Shown one piece after another: positions 8,512 through 18,254 of a stretch of 64,000 bases of DNA. The stretch covers positions 62,001-126,000 of the forward strand of contig JAUSNP010000004.1 in the NCBI GenBank assembly GCA_030645735.1, written 5' to 3'. The position numbers and the translations under genes are program-made. The notes below the pieces were generated by a model. It had not been told where the DNA came from. It was given only the letters and a program-made list of their open reading frames with translations, and searched no databases. This DNA comes from Candidatus Moraniibacteriota bacterium (GTDB taxonomy: Bacteria; Patescibacteria; Paceibacteria; Moranbacterales; UBA2206). How positions within the stretch are numbered: position 1 is the first letter of the stretch; each line of letters opens with the position of its first letter.

Positions 8512-9585
8512 CTATCGAAGCAACGACTGGAAATCACCTGGATTTTTCGCGAAGGAAACAGCAGTGTCAATGGAGATTATTCCTCGTCTTGCAAAATCAG
8601 CTAGAGATTTATCCATAGTCACCATGCCTTGATCAGAACCTGTTTCAATTATATTATCTATTTGATAAGTCTTGCCTTCGCGAATCAAATTTTCAATAGC
8701 ATGATTTTTAATCATAATTTCCACCGCTGGAATTCGCCCGCCATCAACTTTTGGAACCAATCTTTGTGAAATTACGCCCAAAAGTGAATTTGCAAGCTGA
8801 GCGCGCACTTGATTTTGTTGATGAGACGGGAAAACATCAATGATTCGATCAATTGTTTGCGCCGCATCATTCGTGTGCAGTGTGGCAAAAATCAAATGTC
8901 CGGTTTCCGCTCCAGTCATAGCAATGCTGATACTATCCAGATCTCGCAATTCGCCCACCAAAACTACATTGGCGTCCTCACGAAAAACTGCTTTAAGCGC
9001 CGATTGAAATGACTTGGAATCTTGATAGACTTCTCTTTGATTGATAATGCTTTTGTCCTGCTCATATATATATTCAATTGGATCTTCGATAGTGATGATG
9101 TGCTTTTCTTGGTTATGATTTATCTCATTAATGAGAGCTGCCAGGGTTGTGGATTTTCCATGTCCCACCGGTCCTACTACCAACACAAGTCCTTGCGTAA
9201 ATTTAGTGAAATCATACAGAACTTCTGGCATATTCAGTTCATCCAGACGCCTAATTTCTTTCGGAATAAGCCGCATCGCTACACTAACATAACCTTGTTG
9301 AAAAAATATGTTTACACGAAATCTAGCCTTGTCCTCAAAATTGTATGACAAGTCAATTTGCCCTTCGGCTAAAAACTTTTTCTTTTTTTCTTCACCCAAA
9401 ATCACATCTGCCATAGCCTGCGTGTCTGCTGGAGTCAGAATGCCATCTTGATTCAATGGAAAGAGACGTCCATCAACTCGCAAAGTAGGATGCCTACCTA
9501 CCACTAAGTGCAGATCTGATGCTCCTTGTTGCGCCACCAGTCTCATTAAATTTTTTATTTGCTGTTCAGTATGTACTGTCCCCAT
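8512..9585 (-). CDS. pilT: Pilus retraction ATPase PilT
   Basis: This hexameric ATPase drives pilus retraction and depolymerisation. A Walker A motif GPVGHGKS is at 138-145, the Walker B glutamate is at about 212 (VVLVGELRD), and His-box residues are in GHLIFATLHTNDA. The C-terminal AIENLIREGKTYQ matches the PilT-specific AIRNLIRE signature. There is no N-terminal MshEN domain, which separates it from PilB. It is the only PilT in the window, so retraction of both pili may depend on it. Confidence 0.96.
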   Translation of the reverse strand: MGTVHTEQQIKNLMRLVAQQGASDLHLVVGRHPTLRVDGRLFPLNQDGILTPADTQAMADVILGEEKKKKFLAEGQIDLSYNFEDKARFRVNIFFQQGYVSVAMRLIPKEIRRLDELNMPEVLYDFTKFTQGLVLVVGPVGHGKSTTLAALINEINHNQEKHIITIEDPIEYIYEQDKSIINQREVYQDSKSFQSALKAVFREDANVVLVGELRDLDSISIAMTGAETGHLIFATLHTNDAAQTIDRIIDVFPSHQQNQVRAQLANSLLGVISQRLVPKVDGGRIPAVEIMIKNHAIENLIREGKTYQIDNIIETGSDQGMVTMDKSLADFARRGIISIDTAVSFAKNPGDFQSLLR

Positions 9586-9686
9586 AAAATTTCACTCTCA
9601 CATCAATCAAGGATCTAAAAAAATTAATCCAAAATATAATCCGAGGTAGGTTTATTTTTTATTTTATACTTTTTTATTTATATGGC

Positions 9687-10091
9687 TTAATCTATGTCAG
9701 AGACTTGCTCTTCTTTATCTAAATAAATTCTAATCTTTGCTAGAACCTCGGATGGCGTGAAATGCGATTTAATTAAATAGTCATCTGCGCCTAAAATCAT
9801 CCCCTGGTCGATATCCTCCTTCTGACTTAAATTTGTCAACAAAATTATTGGGATTTTTTTCAACCTGTCATTATTTTTTATTTTCTCCAAAACTTCCAGT
9901 CCGTTTACGAACGGCATTATGATATCTAACAAAATAAGATCTGGTTTGCAATCAATTTTTTCTAGTTTTTCCAATGCCTCCATTCCGTTATTAGCCGCTA
10001 TAATGTCAAAGCCTTCTAGAGACAACTTCGTTTGGTAAATATCCATCACGAAAGAATCGTCCTCAATAATCATGATAGTTTTTTTTGCCAT
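9687..10091 (-). CDS. Single-domain response regulator
   Basis: A CheY-like receiver domain fills the whole 134-aa protein. The acidic pocket (E10, D11, D12), the phosphorylated Asp56 (LILLDIIMP), Thr86 and Lys108 are all present. There is no output domain. It lies between pilB and pilT and no histidine kinase is encoded in cluster I, so it probably acts by protein contact, perhaps on the pilus motors. The kinase in cluster II (42155-43090) is a candidate partner, by inference. Confidence 0.9.
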   Translation of the reverse strand: MAKKTIMIIEDDSFVMDIYQTKLSLEGFDIIAANNGMEALEKLEKIDCKPDLILLDIIMPFVNGLEVLEKIKNNDRLKKIPIILLTNLSQKEDIDQGMILGADDYLIKSHFTPSEVLAKIRIYLDKEEQVSDID

Positions 10092-10107
10092 ATCTTTTTC
10101 TTATTAA

Positions 10108-11772
10108 TTAGTTATTTTCTTCTTCGAGAGAAACCCGGCTTTCTGTGACCCTTTCAATCTCCTCAATTGTTGTCTTGCCCAAAAATGCCTTCAAAATCCC
10201 ATCTTGTCGCATCGTTAAAAACCCTAGCCTATCTCGTTCTTCGGTCAATAGATTTTCATTGCCTCTTTTCTCAATAATAATATTTCGCATAGCTTCTGTT
10301 ATTCTAACGACCTCAAAAATAGCTAGCCGTCCGCTAAGCCCCGTGCCATTGCAGGCATCACAGCCACTGCCCTTGAAAAACTTAATTTCTTTTGACAAAT
10401 CTATGCCATATTTATTCAATTCATCTGTCGAAATATTCTCCACTTCTTTCATAAGCATATCTCTAGTAGATTCTGCCAGATCAACTTCAATTTTGCAGTT
10501 TTCACAAATTTTTCGCACCAATCTTTGCGCCATCACAAGTCGCAGTGATGATGATAGCAAAAATGGCTCAATGCCCATGTCAATCATTCGTGGAATTGCC
10601 CCGATTGCCGTGTTGGTGTGCAAAGTTGAAAACATCAGATGACCAGTGAGCGCAGCATGAACTGCCAATTCGGCTGTTTCACCATCGCGAATTTCTCCAA
10701 CCATAATGATGTTCGGGTCTTGTCGCAAAATCGTGCGCAGTCCCGAGGCAAAGGTGTAGCCAATTTCTGGTTTGATTTGACTTTGATTTAGACCCTCAAT
10801 ATTATATTCGATTGGATCCTCCAAGGTTATAATATTCCGTTCCTCATTGTTCAAAATTTTTAGCATTGCATACAGAGTTGTCGATTTTCCTGAACCAGTT
10901 GGACCAGTCATCAAAATCATTCCATAGGTTTCTTTGATAGCAGCCTGCATATTTTCTAAGGCTAAGCCCATCAGCCCCATTGATTCAACATCGCTCACGC
11001 CCTTATCCTTATCTAAGATTCTCATCACAATCTTTTCACCATCAATAACTGGCAAGGTCGAAACACGAAAATCTATTGGATTGCCATTGTGCGAAAGTTG
11101 AAAACGACCATCCTGCGGCTTTCTTTTTTCATCAATTTTCAAATTGGAAAGAATTTTTATTCTCGATATTACAACTGGTCCGATTTCTTTGGGAATAATC
11201 AGACTCACATGCAAAACTCCATCTACCCGAAATCTCACTCGGTAATCCCTGTCCATTGGCTCAATGTGAATATCACTGGCGTGTCCTTCAATCGCATGGC
11301 TCACAATAACTTGCACTAACTTCGCTACAGGAGCTTCTTTAAGGATTTGCTCATTGCTCCGATCAGTGTGGCTGGAATCACTGGCCTCATCAAATTTAAC
11401 ATCTTCAGAAAATGACCTGACTGCCTCCTTGACCATCTCTGCCGGTCCAGCATAAAAGGCAAACAACTCTTCAAGAATTTTTTCAGAAACTAAATAAATA
11501 TTAATTTCCCTTTTTTCCTTCTCCGCAATGAAGCGCAACATATTGAGCGCGTTTATATCCTGCGGATCAATCATAGCAACCTGTATAGCGTTGCTATCTC
11601 TTCCAAATACCACGATTCTGTTTTTCTTAGCAACTTCTTCGGGGATAATATTAATAACACTATTATCAATAACTTTAGGCGTCTTATCTAAATAGGCCAC
11701 GCCTAATGAGGCCGCCTTGCTTGCGAAATCATCTCGTTCAGCTTGAATATTATTATTTTTGATATCACTCAT
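10108..11772 (-). CDS. pilB: Pilus extension ATPase PilB
   Basis: PilB powers pilus polymerisation. The N-terminal MshEN-like domain spans about 20-120. The ATPase core has Walker A GPTGSGKS at 290-297 and Walker B Glu360 (NIIMVGEIRD). A zinc-binding set C423, C426, C471, C474 (CENC and CDAC) is typical for PilB. Length 554 is normal. It is the full-length PilB of cluster I; a shorter paralogue starts the operon (14310-15500) and a third is in cluster II. Confidence 0.96.
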   Translation of the reverse strand: MSDIKNNNIQAERDDFASKAASLGVAYLDKTPKVIDNSVINIIPEEVAKKNRIVVFGRDSNAIQVAMIDPQDINALNMLRFIAEKEKREINIYLVSEKILEELFAFYAGPAEMVKEAVRSFSEDVKFDEASDSSHTDRSNEQILKEAPVAKLVQVIVSHAIEGHASDIHIEPMDRDYRVRFRVDGVLHVSLIIPKEIGPVVISRIKILSNLKIDEKRKPQDGRFQLSHNGNPIDFRVSTLPVIDGEKIVMRILDKDKGVSDVESMGLMGLALENMQAAIKETYGMILMTGPTGSGKSTTLYAMLKILNNEERNIITLEDPIEYNIEGLNQSQIKPEIGYTFASGLRTILRQDPNIIMVGEIRDGETAELAVHAALTGHLMFSTLHTNTAIGAIPRMIDMGIEPFLLSSSLRLVMAQRLVRKICENCKIEVDLAESTRDMLMKEVENISTDELNKYGIDLSKEIKFFKGSGCDACNGTGLSGRLAIFEVVRITEAMRNIIIEKRGNENLLTEERDRLGFLTMRQDGILKAFLGKTTIEEIERVTESRVSLEEENN

Positions 11773-11811
11773 ATATAATGATTTACGATGTTGGGAGGAT
11801 AAGCGAGCTGA

Positions 11812-12549
11812 TTATAGGACGAATGGGTTCGATCTACCCAGGGATCCTGCGTCAACTTTAGACATATCTACGCTTGTTTTATTTTTAATATCTTCTACCA
11901 CATTCATATCAAATTTTCCATCTGCGAATATCTTTCTGTCGACATTGGCAACCGATGTAATCTTATTTAAATAATTGAAGGTTACTATCACTTTCGCCAT
12001 CAGCGTATCATCATCAGCATTAGCGTCTCTTTTTATTTCGAGAGCTGAAATATTATTAAATCTTTTTAACGCGGATAATAATAAAATAAATTTCTTTATT
12101 TCTCCATAATCACCAGCGATTTCAATTTCAACTTTAAAATTATCAACTAAACTCTCGGTTGACGGGGCATCCAACATCCCATCAACAACTTCTGCATTTT
12201 TAATCTTAGCATCTTTCAACACATCTTTTGTTGATATGCTGGCAATCAAAAGATCCGCTGATGAAGCTATGGAGTTTAAGCTATTAATGACCTCTTCATC
12301 TTGTTTTGCATCTGGCAAATACTGACGCAGCACTGTCTGCTGATCAGAGTTATAGTTCAAATCATTTGCAAGCTTAACTGCGTTCTCCCCCTTCATATTT
12401 ATATCAACCAGCCTAGCCTCAGCTTTTACTAAGTTATCTTTGGCAGAATTAACACCATTTTGGCCAGCATATGCTGGAATAATAACCCAAATGACCAAAT
12501 ACAATCCGTACAACATTATTACAGGAGCAAACAATAATTTTAATTTCAT
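11812..12549 (-). CDS. pilO: PilO-like pilus assembly protein
   Basis: One N-terminal membrane helix (about 4-28), a coiled-coil stretch (about 35-90) and a C-terminal ferredoxin-like domain in which FKVEIEIAGDYGEIKKFILLLSAL (split by family pattern) resembles PilO. In known systems PilO pairs with PilN and links PilM to the assembly platform. Function is assigned mainly from architecture and the order pilM, pilN, pilO. The last residues (SNPFVL) resemble the common C-terminal NPF tail of such proteins. Confidence 0.8.
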   Translation of the reverse strand: MKLKLLFAPVIMLYGLYLVIWVIIPAYAGQNGVNSAKDNLVKAEARLVDINMKGENAVKLANDLNYNSDQQTVLRQYLPDAKQDEEVINSLNSIASSADLLIASISTKDVLKDAKIKNAEVVDGMLDAPSTESLVDNFKVEIEIAGDYGEIKKFILLLSALKRFNNISALEIKRDANADDDTLMAKVIVTFNYLNKITSVANVDRKIFADGKFDMNVVEDIKNKTSVDMSKVDAGSLGRSNPFVL

Positions 12550-12581
12550 AATGTTATCGACTCAAAAGAGTCATATTTAAA

Positions 12582-13106
12582 TTATTTAGATCTTATGCTG
12601 ATTGAAAAATTAATTTTCCCATTTTCTCCTATTTTAGCGCTTCCAATGGTTACATCTGAAAAGGCTTCTGAATGCTTGAAACTCAAAATCTGTCTAGCTA
12701 TGGCATCATAATTATCAGCTATGCATTCTAATTCAAGTATATTAGAGCCTTCACTGCTGACATATGCATCAAGATACACCCCTACAACAATATTTTTTTC
12801 AACATTTTCGAGAGCATTTAGTTTCACTCTGTCTTTCTTGACCAATTCTTTTGCTAGAAATATTCTGTTTTGCAGATCAGTCACCTCAATATTTCTTCCA
12901 CTGGTTAATTCTGAATATTTAGCATCATAAGCAGCATCTGCGATAGCTATTTTTTTGTCCAAATCACTCTTCCAAAATAGTAATCCGCCATATAGGCAGA
13001 CCACCAGCACAAAAATTACAATGACTGAAGTTAGGCCATTTTTAGCCATCACCTCTTTTCGATTGATTGGGGCGACTTTATTTGTTGATAAGTTTATATT
13101 GACCAT
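12582..13106 (-). CDS. pilN: PilN-like pilus assembly protein
   Basis: A short cytoplasmic N-terminus starting VNINLS, the kind of segment that binds PilM, is followed by a membrane helix (about 24-47), a coiled coil (about 50-100) and a small C-terminal domain. At 174 aa it is the usual PilN size. It lies between pilM and pilO. Sequence similarity of PilN proteins is low, so the call rests on context and topology. Confidence 0.8.
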   Translation of the reverse strand: MVNINLSTNKVAPINRKEVMAKNGLTSVIVIFVLVVCLYGGLLFWKSDLDKKIAIADAAYDAKYSELTSGRNIEVTDLQNRIFLAKELVKKDRVKLNALENVEKNIVVGVYLDAYVSSEGSNILELECIADNYDAIARQILSFKHSEAFSDVTIGSAKIGENGKINFSISIRSK

Positions 13107-13138
13107 ATAATTTTTTATTAAATATTTAAAAAATATAT

Positions 13139-14263
13139 TTATTTTCTCAGGTATTCATCTACGCCATTTAGGGCTAGCCCGATTGCAACGGAAAATTGAT
13201 TGCCTATCTCCTTTACCTTGGGCTCTATGCGCTTATCATATTCAATTCTGCCTAATGGGTTGCCGATTGTAGTTTTAATGTTCAAAGCTTTGGAAAAATA
13301 TTCGCTAATACCGCTTAACCCGGCTGTGCCTCCAGAAAGTATAATTCCATCAATCGCCATATCAGCCTTTTCTTTGTAATAAGAATTTAGGACTCTGGAA
13401 ATTTCACCAATAATTAAATCGATAACGGGGAAACTCAGATTTGATTCGCCATTTAAAAAATTCTTTCCGGAAATTTTAAGCACAATCGCTTTTTCATCAC
13501 TTACGCTCATGCTTTTTGCAATAACCCGACTAATATCCTTTCCTCCAGCGTCAATATTTCTATTTGCTTTTATGACACCCTTTTCAACCAAAATAATATT
13601 GCACACTCGTGAACCGATATCCACAATAACAAAATTTCCCTGATCATTGCCAACTAGCGCCCGCACCATAGAGAAACTTTCGATTTCAATTGACTTAAGT
13701 TCAAGGTTAGCATCCTTGGCCAATTTCTCATATTTGATAACTTTATTTTTCGGCGCCGCTACCAACAAAACACCTATTTTGTCATTACTCTTATTTTCAG
13801 GGATTCTATTTTTATTCTCAGCTAAAATCTCACCTCTATCAATCAGTTTACTCACGCTTTTTCGGCTTACAATATCCCAACTCAAAACAACATCTTCCAA
13901 GGATACTGGGATATATTTGTGTGCTTCAAACTTAATTGCCTGGTCAAGATCCTCTTTTTTCATATCTGGGAACTCAATAAGCGTTATCAGCCCGCCGAAT
14001 GCTGGAATTGAAAAATTTGCTTCCCGGCCAGTCATTTTTGATTCAGCGAACATTCTCTTTATATATTCGGGCAAAATAGTATCAAAATAGGCTGATTTTA
14101 AGTCACCACCCACCATAAAATCATGGATATGCACCCAAGCATAGTTCGTCAAAACTGGCCTGTTTCCACTGACCTTCAATTCAACAATTTTTATATTGGA
14201 AGTTCCAATGTCTATTCCAATAAATCTTTTATTTCCAAATCCAAACATTTTTTTACTTAGCAT
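13139..14263 (-). CDS. pilM: PilM, actin-like pilus assembly ATPase
   Basis: PilM is a cytoplasmic actin-fold protein that binds the PilN tail. The phosphate-1 motif is in FIGIDIGTSNIKIVEL and phosphate-2 in FVIVDIGSRVCNIILVE; the adenosine motif is GIILSGGTAGLSG. The open frame begins with a GTG at 14284, but the ATG at 14263 (MLSKKMFGFG) or at 14248 fits the family better, so I use 14263. It overlaps no neighbour and is followed by pilN after 32 bp. Confidence 0.92.
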   Translation of the reverse strand: MLSKKMFGFGNKRFIGIDIGTSNIKIVELKVSGNRPVLTNYAWVHIHDFMVGGDLKSAYFDTILPEYIKRMFAESKMTGREANFSIPAFGGLITLIEFPDMKKEDLDQAIKFEAHKYIPVSLEDVVLSWDIVSRKSVSKLIDRGEILAENKNRIPENKSNDKIGVLLVAAPKNKVIKYEKLAKDANLELKSIEIESFSMVRALVGNDQGNFVIVDIGSRVCNIILVEKGVIKANRNIDAGGKDISRVIAKSMSVSDEKAIVLKISGKNFLNGESNLSFPVIDLIIGEISRVLNSYYKEKADMAIDGIILSGGTAGLSGISEYFSKALNIKTTIGNPLGRIEYDKRIEPKVKEIGNQFSVAIGLALNGVDEYLRK

Positions 14264-14309
14264 ATAAATTGAGCACCACTCCACTCAATAATATGTACAT
14301 TTTTTTATT

Positions 14310-15500
14310 TTAAAAAGCTGCTTTAATAGCCTCTTCCAAAGTTGTAATCCCCATCGCAACCTTGTCCATCACATCTTTCTTTAGCGTTACCAAACCAGCA
14401 CCCAACGCTTGTTCAAGCAAAGCGCTTGATGGAGCTTTTTCCACAATTAGCGCGCGGAAGTCATCATCAAATTCCAATATTTCAAAAATTCCAATCCTGC
14501 CTTTATATCCAGTGTTTCTGCATTCTGGACATCCGCGTCCTTTCTTGAATTTAATTTCTGGATTTGCCTGCGTAATTTTTATAAATTCTGGGCGTGGACT
14601 ATCATCAATCTTGCAAGCCGGACAAATTTTTCGCACCAATCTTTGCGCCATCACGCCATTGATGGCATAAGCTATTAAGCCTCTATCGATGCCCATGTCT
14701 GACAATCGAGCGATCACTCCGACAGTTGAATTAGCGTGGATAGAGGAAAAAACCGCTCGCCCTGCCAAGGATGCCTTGATTGCATATTCAGCTGTTTCTG
14801 CATCACGAATTTCACCAATCATAACAACATCTGGATCCTGTCTAAGAATCGACTTCATACCTACGGCAAATGTAAACCCCACTTCCGGACGTATTTGGCA
14901 TTGTTGCATATTGTCAAAACCAAACTCCACAGGATCTTCCAATGTAATTATCTTGCGATCATTATTGGTTCCTACATTATTGAGTATTGAATAGAGCGTG
15001 GTTGTTTTCCCAGAACCTACTGGACCTGTTGTTAAAAACATACCATAACTCCTCATCGCCATTCTCTTCAATTTATTGATATTCTCTTCGGACATGCCCA
15101 AATCACTTACAGACAAAAGCATTTCTGATTTATTAAGAATTCTCAATACAACATTTACACCCCTAGCTGTTGGAAAAAATGAGGATCTGACATCAAAAGA
15201 TCTGGTCACATTATTATTGTCCATCGTTTCGTGAGAAAAATGGCCTTCTTCTGGAACAACTATGCGCCCAGAATCAAGATTACATACAATCAGAAGTGAA
15301 TTTACAATGTAATCATGATCTTCAATGGGAAAATCATAAATATCCTGCAATATACCATCAATTCTAAATCTTATCTTACCGCCATTTCCTTCTCGTTCAA
15401 TATGTATGTCTGAAGCGCCTGCCTGATCTGCCTCTTCAATAACTTTGAATATAAAACTGCTCGCCGAGAGATTGTCATCTTTAATTTCAATGTTTTTCAT
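14310..15500 (-). CDS. PilB/GspE-type ATPase lacking the N-terminal domain
   Basis: The ATPase core is complete: Walker A GPVGSGKT at 159-166, Walker B in DVVMIGEIRDAETA, His box in SSIHANSTVG, and the zinc set CPAC and CPEC of PilB-type enzymes. At 396 aa it has no MshEN domain, about 150 aa shorter than the PilB at 10108-11772. The zinc set separates it from PilT. It is the first gene of cluster I. It may act as an accessory extension motor or form mixed motors; that is inference. Confidence 0.88.
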   Translation of the reverse strand: MKNIEIKDDNLSASSFIFKVIEEADQAGASDIHIEREGNGGKIRFRIDGILQDIYDFPIEDHDYIVNSLLIVCNLDSGRIVVPEEGHFSHETMDNNNVTRSFDVRSSFFPTARGVNVVLRILNKSEMLLSVSDLGMSEENINKLKRMAMRSYGMFLTTGPVGSGKTTTLYSILNNVGTNNDRKIITLEDPVEFGFDNMQQCQIRPEVGFTFAVGMKSILRQDPDVVMIGEIRDAETAEYAIKASLAGRAVFSSIHANSTVGVIARLSDMGIDRGLIAYAINGVMAQRLVRKICPACKIDDSPRPEFIKITQANPEIKFKKGRGCPECRNTGYKGRIGIFEILEFDDDFRALIVEKAPSSALLEQALGAGLVTLKKDVMDKVAMGITTLEEAIKAAF

Positions 15501-15563
15501 TTTTTATTTTAGTTTTAATATCTAAAATGACCCACGCGGAATCATCGCTAATTTATTACTTAA

Positions 15564-15572
15564 ATTATAACA
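15564..15572 (-). promoter_or_regulatory. Extended -10 promoter of pilus cluster I
   Basis: TGTTATAAT on the minus strand, about 64 nt upstream of the first cluster I gene. All genes from here to 2433 run in the same direction with short gaps. The TATAAT box is clear, the -35 is not. Confidence 0.55.
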
Positions 15573-15658
15573 TATTTTATAAAAAGAAACTACCCAAAAA
15601 AGTTATCCACATCTGCTTTAAATAGGCAGTTGTCCATATTTTTCCAAAACCTTCAGAT

Positions 15659-15687
15659 TTGACATGGCACTTTTTTAAAAATAAACT
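15659..15687 (+). promoter_or_regulatory. Promoter upstream of comF
   Basis: TTGACA at 15659-15664 and TAAACT at 15682-15687 with a 17-bp spacer fit a housekeeping promoter. It leaves a leader of about 80 nt before the comF ATG. The remainder of the 15501-15773 gap holds one TTATCCACA (15603-15611) and no ORF. Confidence 0.6.
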
Positions 15688-15773
15688 GAAGGAGTCGAGT
15701 TTAAGTCAAAATATTCTACAAAATTCAACTAAACAGCTTCGCAAACAACCTTCTAGCACTAAACTAGTTATTT

Positions 15774-16535
15774 ATGTTAAAAATATTTACTAAAACAAAA
15801 ATCTTCATCCTCGACACCCTTTTCCCCATCTCCTGCCTCTCCTGCAACAAAGATGATGCTTGGCTGTGTGAAAATTGTCTAGAAAACATCAACCTTTTAT
15901 CTTTTCAAGTTTGTCCGAAATGCGAAGACACTGTCACTGAATATGGCCAATTGTGCCGAAATTGCAAAACAACTTCTGATTTGGATGCGCTAGTGGTGGC
16001 GCTGAAATATCAAGACAATCACATCGACAAGTTTGTACACCTCTACAAATATCGCTTCGTGGAAGATTTGCATATTCCTTTGGGCAAAATTATAGTCGAA
16101 GCTATTTTGAATTCGGGCTTGCCCATGCCTGACATCATCATTCCCGTGCCACTCCACAAACGCCGCCTGCGCTGGCGTGGTTTCAACCAGTCCGAACTCT
16201 TGGCCAAGTATGTTAGCCAAAATCTGACACCGGGTTTTGAAATCCCAGTTTTTTCAAACCTACTCACTCGCCACAAATACACTCCACCCCAAATGAAAAT
16301 TGGCAAATATGCCGACCGCCAGAAAAATATGCGCAATGCTTTCGCCTTCAATCACAAATCTGATAGTTTTCAACAACTAGAACAGCTAGAACATTCCAAC
16401 AAATATAACGTTTTATTAGTTGATGACATCAGCACCACCGGCTCCACCCTCTTTGAATGCGCCAAAGTCTTGAAACAAAACGGCGCCAAAAAAGTTTTTG
16501 GCGCTGTTATTGCAAGGCAAGATATGAAAAACTAA
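15774..16535 (+). CDS. comF: ComF family phosphoribosyltransferase-like protein
   Basis: ComF proteins are needed for DNA uptake in naturally competent bacteria, probably at the cytoplasmic side. Cysteine pairs at C21/C24, C32/C35, C47/C50 and C61/C64 form zinc-ribbon modules. The C-terminal phosphoribosyltransferase-like domain includes the PRPP loop VLLVDDISTTGSTL. Length 253 is normal. It is divergent from the pilus cluster I operon and separated by a shared promoter region, which supports a link between cluster I and DNA uptake. Its end overlaps the convergent HIT gene by 4 bp. Confidence 0.92.
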   Translation: MLKIFTKTKIFILDTLFPISCLSCNKDDAWLCENCLENINLLSFQVCPKCEDTVTEYGQLCRNCKTTSDLDALVVALKYQDNHIDKFVHLYKYRFVEDLHIPLGKIIVEAILNSGLPMPDIIIPVPLHKRRLRWRGFNQSELLAKYVSQNLTPGFEIPVFSNLLTRHKYTPPQMKIGKYADRQKNMRNAFAFNHKSDSFQQLEQLEHSNKYNVLLVDDISTTGSTLFECAKVLKQNGAKKVFGAVIARQDMKN

Positions 16536-16954
16536 AAAATGTTTCTAAATTCTTCGACCAACACTTTTGCATCAGCATCAGACATGAATCTTTTTTCATC
16601 TGAACTGTTACGAAAGATGTGTGTTTCGACGATGCCATCGTCCGCATATCTGGGCATAATGTGAAAATGCATGTGCGGAACTGTTCGGCCTGACAGCTCC
16701 CCCTCGTTGAAACCATAATTAAAACCAGCGGGTTGTAAATAGGTAGTGAGTTTTTCCGAAACCATTTTGACGGTCTGCATCAAGCTAGCCAATTCAGCCT
16801 CATTCAATTCTCGCACGCCTGCCACATGTCTTTTTGGCACCACTAAACACTGCCCTTTGGTTCGCGGGCCAAGATTGTAGAAAACAAATTCATTTTCAGT
16901 TTCTGCGATCTTTTGTTTAGCAATGATTTCCGGGTTACAAAATGGACAAGACAT
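16532..16954 (-). CDS. HIT family hydrolase
   Basis: Histidine-triad proteins hydrolyse nucleoside phosphoramidates and related nucleotides. The active-site triad is VPHMHFHIM (H94, H96, H98). C3 and C6 (SCPFC) may bind zinc with a histidine, as in many bacterial HIT proteins. Length 140 is usual. It converges with comF. Confidence 0.93.
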   Translation of the reverse strand: MSCPFCNPEIIAKQKIAETENEFVFYNLGPRTKGQCLVVPKRHVAGVRELNEAELASLMQTVKMVSEKLTTYLQPAGFNYGFNEGELSGRTVPHMHFHIMPRYADDGIVETHIFRNSSDEKRFMSDADAKVLVEEFRNIF

Positions 16955-16987
16955 ATTTTTATACTAAAAAATTATTATTATGTCAGA

Positions 16988-18196
16988 CTAGGACATTTGG
17001 GAAACTTCCTCTAATGAAACCTCGTCTGTTCCTATTATTTTATCATTACAACAAAATTTCATAACCACAAAAGCTATCAATAGCATCACCGAGCTAACTA
17101 CAAATGGCAAGAAATTCTTAACCTCAAAAATTATTCCAGCAATTATCGGCCCGCCAATATTGGCCAACGCCGTGATGGAAGACATCACGCCACTGATCTC
17201 ACCGCGTCGCTCAACGCCAGCTAGGCCAGCTACGCGACTAGAAATAACAATGCGCAAAACCGAGCGCGACAGCAAGTTTATCAAAATTCCCACCGCAAAC
17301 AAAAACAATGATTGCGTGGCTAGTAATATAAATCCAATTGCATAAACAAGAAAGAGCCAGGTTTCTAAACTGGATTCTTGAAATTTTTTGAGCCAAAACT
17401 TTTTCAACAATACGGCCTGATTGATCACCATCAAAATTCCCATAATCGTGAACATAGTCCCCGTTGCCTGCGCATCAAAACCAAATACATCGTGCATATA
17501 CAGCGCTATGACCGCCTGCATACCCGCAATGGCCAAGCCAAACAAAAACCAAGCCACAAATCGCGAATGCAAAATTTTCATTTTGAAAGCGCTGACCAAC
17601 GGTTTGAAGGGATTGATGCTGATTTTTTTAGCTTTATTTTTATGCCGATTAGTTTCTGGCAAAAATATCCAAGCGCCAATTGCATTGAACGTGGCCAAAG
17701 CGCCCACCACATAGAATGGCAAGGTGTGCGAAAAAACACTCAAGGCTGCACCAATAGCTGGGCCAACAATAAACCCCACACCGAAAACAGTTCCAATGAG
17801 TCCAAAATTGGCTGTGCGTTCTTTTTCATCTTTAGCAATGTCTACCAAATAACTTTCCGCCACTGGCAAATTGCCCGCCGCCATACCATCAATGATGCGT
17901 CCCAAAAACAACACCCACACCGCATTGGCCGAAGCAAAAACCAACCAACCAAGAGCCGTACTGACAATACTCAAGATCAAAACTGGCCGTCGTCCAATCT
18001 TGTCGGAAAGCGCGCCCAACATTGGAGCACTGATAAATGAAAACAAAGAAAAAACCGAAAACAACAATGTCAACACAAAAGTTGACACGCCGAAACTCTC
18101 TACATAATATGGCAGAATCGGAATCACAATTCCAATCCCCAACACATCAATAAAAACAGTTGTAGCAATAATGATTTTTTCTTTTTGCATTTTCAT
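16988..18196 (-). CDS. MFS multidrug/tetracycline-type transporter
   Basis: Twelve hydrophobic segments in two halves. The MFS motif A occurs in loop 2-3 as GALSDKIGRRPVL, and the GxxxGPxxGG-like antiporter motif appears as GVGFIVGPAIGAAL. The closest recognisable group is the TetA/MdtG drug:H+ antiporters. The substrate cannot be told from sequence. The C-terminal tail is acidic (DEVSLEEVSQMS). Confidence 0.88.
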   Translation of the reverse strand: MKMQKEKIIIATTVFIDVLGIGIVIPILPYYVESFGVSTFVLTLLFSVFSLFSFISAPMLGALSDKIGRRPVLILSIVSTALGWLVFASANAVWVLFLGRIIDGMAAGNLPVAESYLVDIAKDEKERTANFGLIGTVFGVGFIVGPAIGAALSVFSHTLPFYVVGALATFNAIGAWIFLPETNRHKNKAKKISINPFKPLVSAFKMKILHSRFVAWFLFGLAIAGMQAVIALYMHDVFGFDAQATGTMFTIMGILMVINQAVLLKKFWLKKFQESSLETWLFLVYAIGFILLATQSLFLFAVGILINLLSRSVLRIVISSRVAGLAGVERRGEISGVMSSITALANIGGPIIAGIIFEVKNFLPFVVSSVMLLIAFVVMKFCCNDKIIGTDEVSLEEVSQMS

Positions 18197-18254
18197 ATTT
18201 TTATATTATACTCCCAAAACAAAAACAGCTCAAGAAGCTGTTTTTGCCTATTTT

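Noticed and set aside
15603..15611. TTATCCACA, a perfect DnaA box, in the comF/pilus promoter gap
   Set aside because: Only one good box is present, with no cluster, no AT-rich unwinding repeats and no dnaA or dnaN nearby. One box by chance is expected, so no origin is called.
16988..18196. Tetracycline resistance reading of the MFS transporter
   Set aside because: Similarity to TetA-like exporters is general for the family; substrate cannot be told from motifs.
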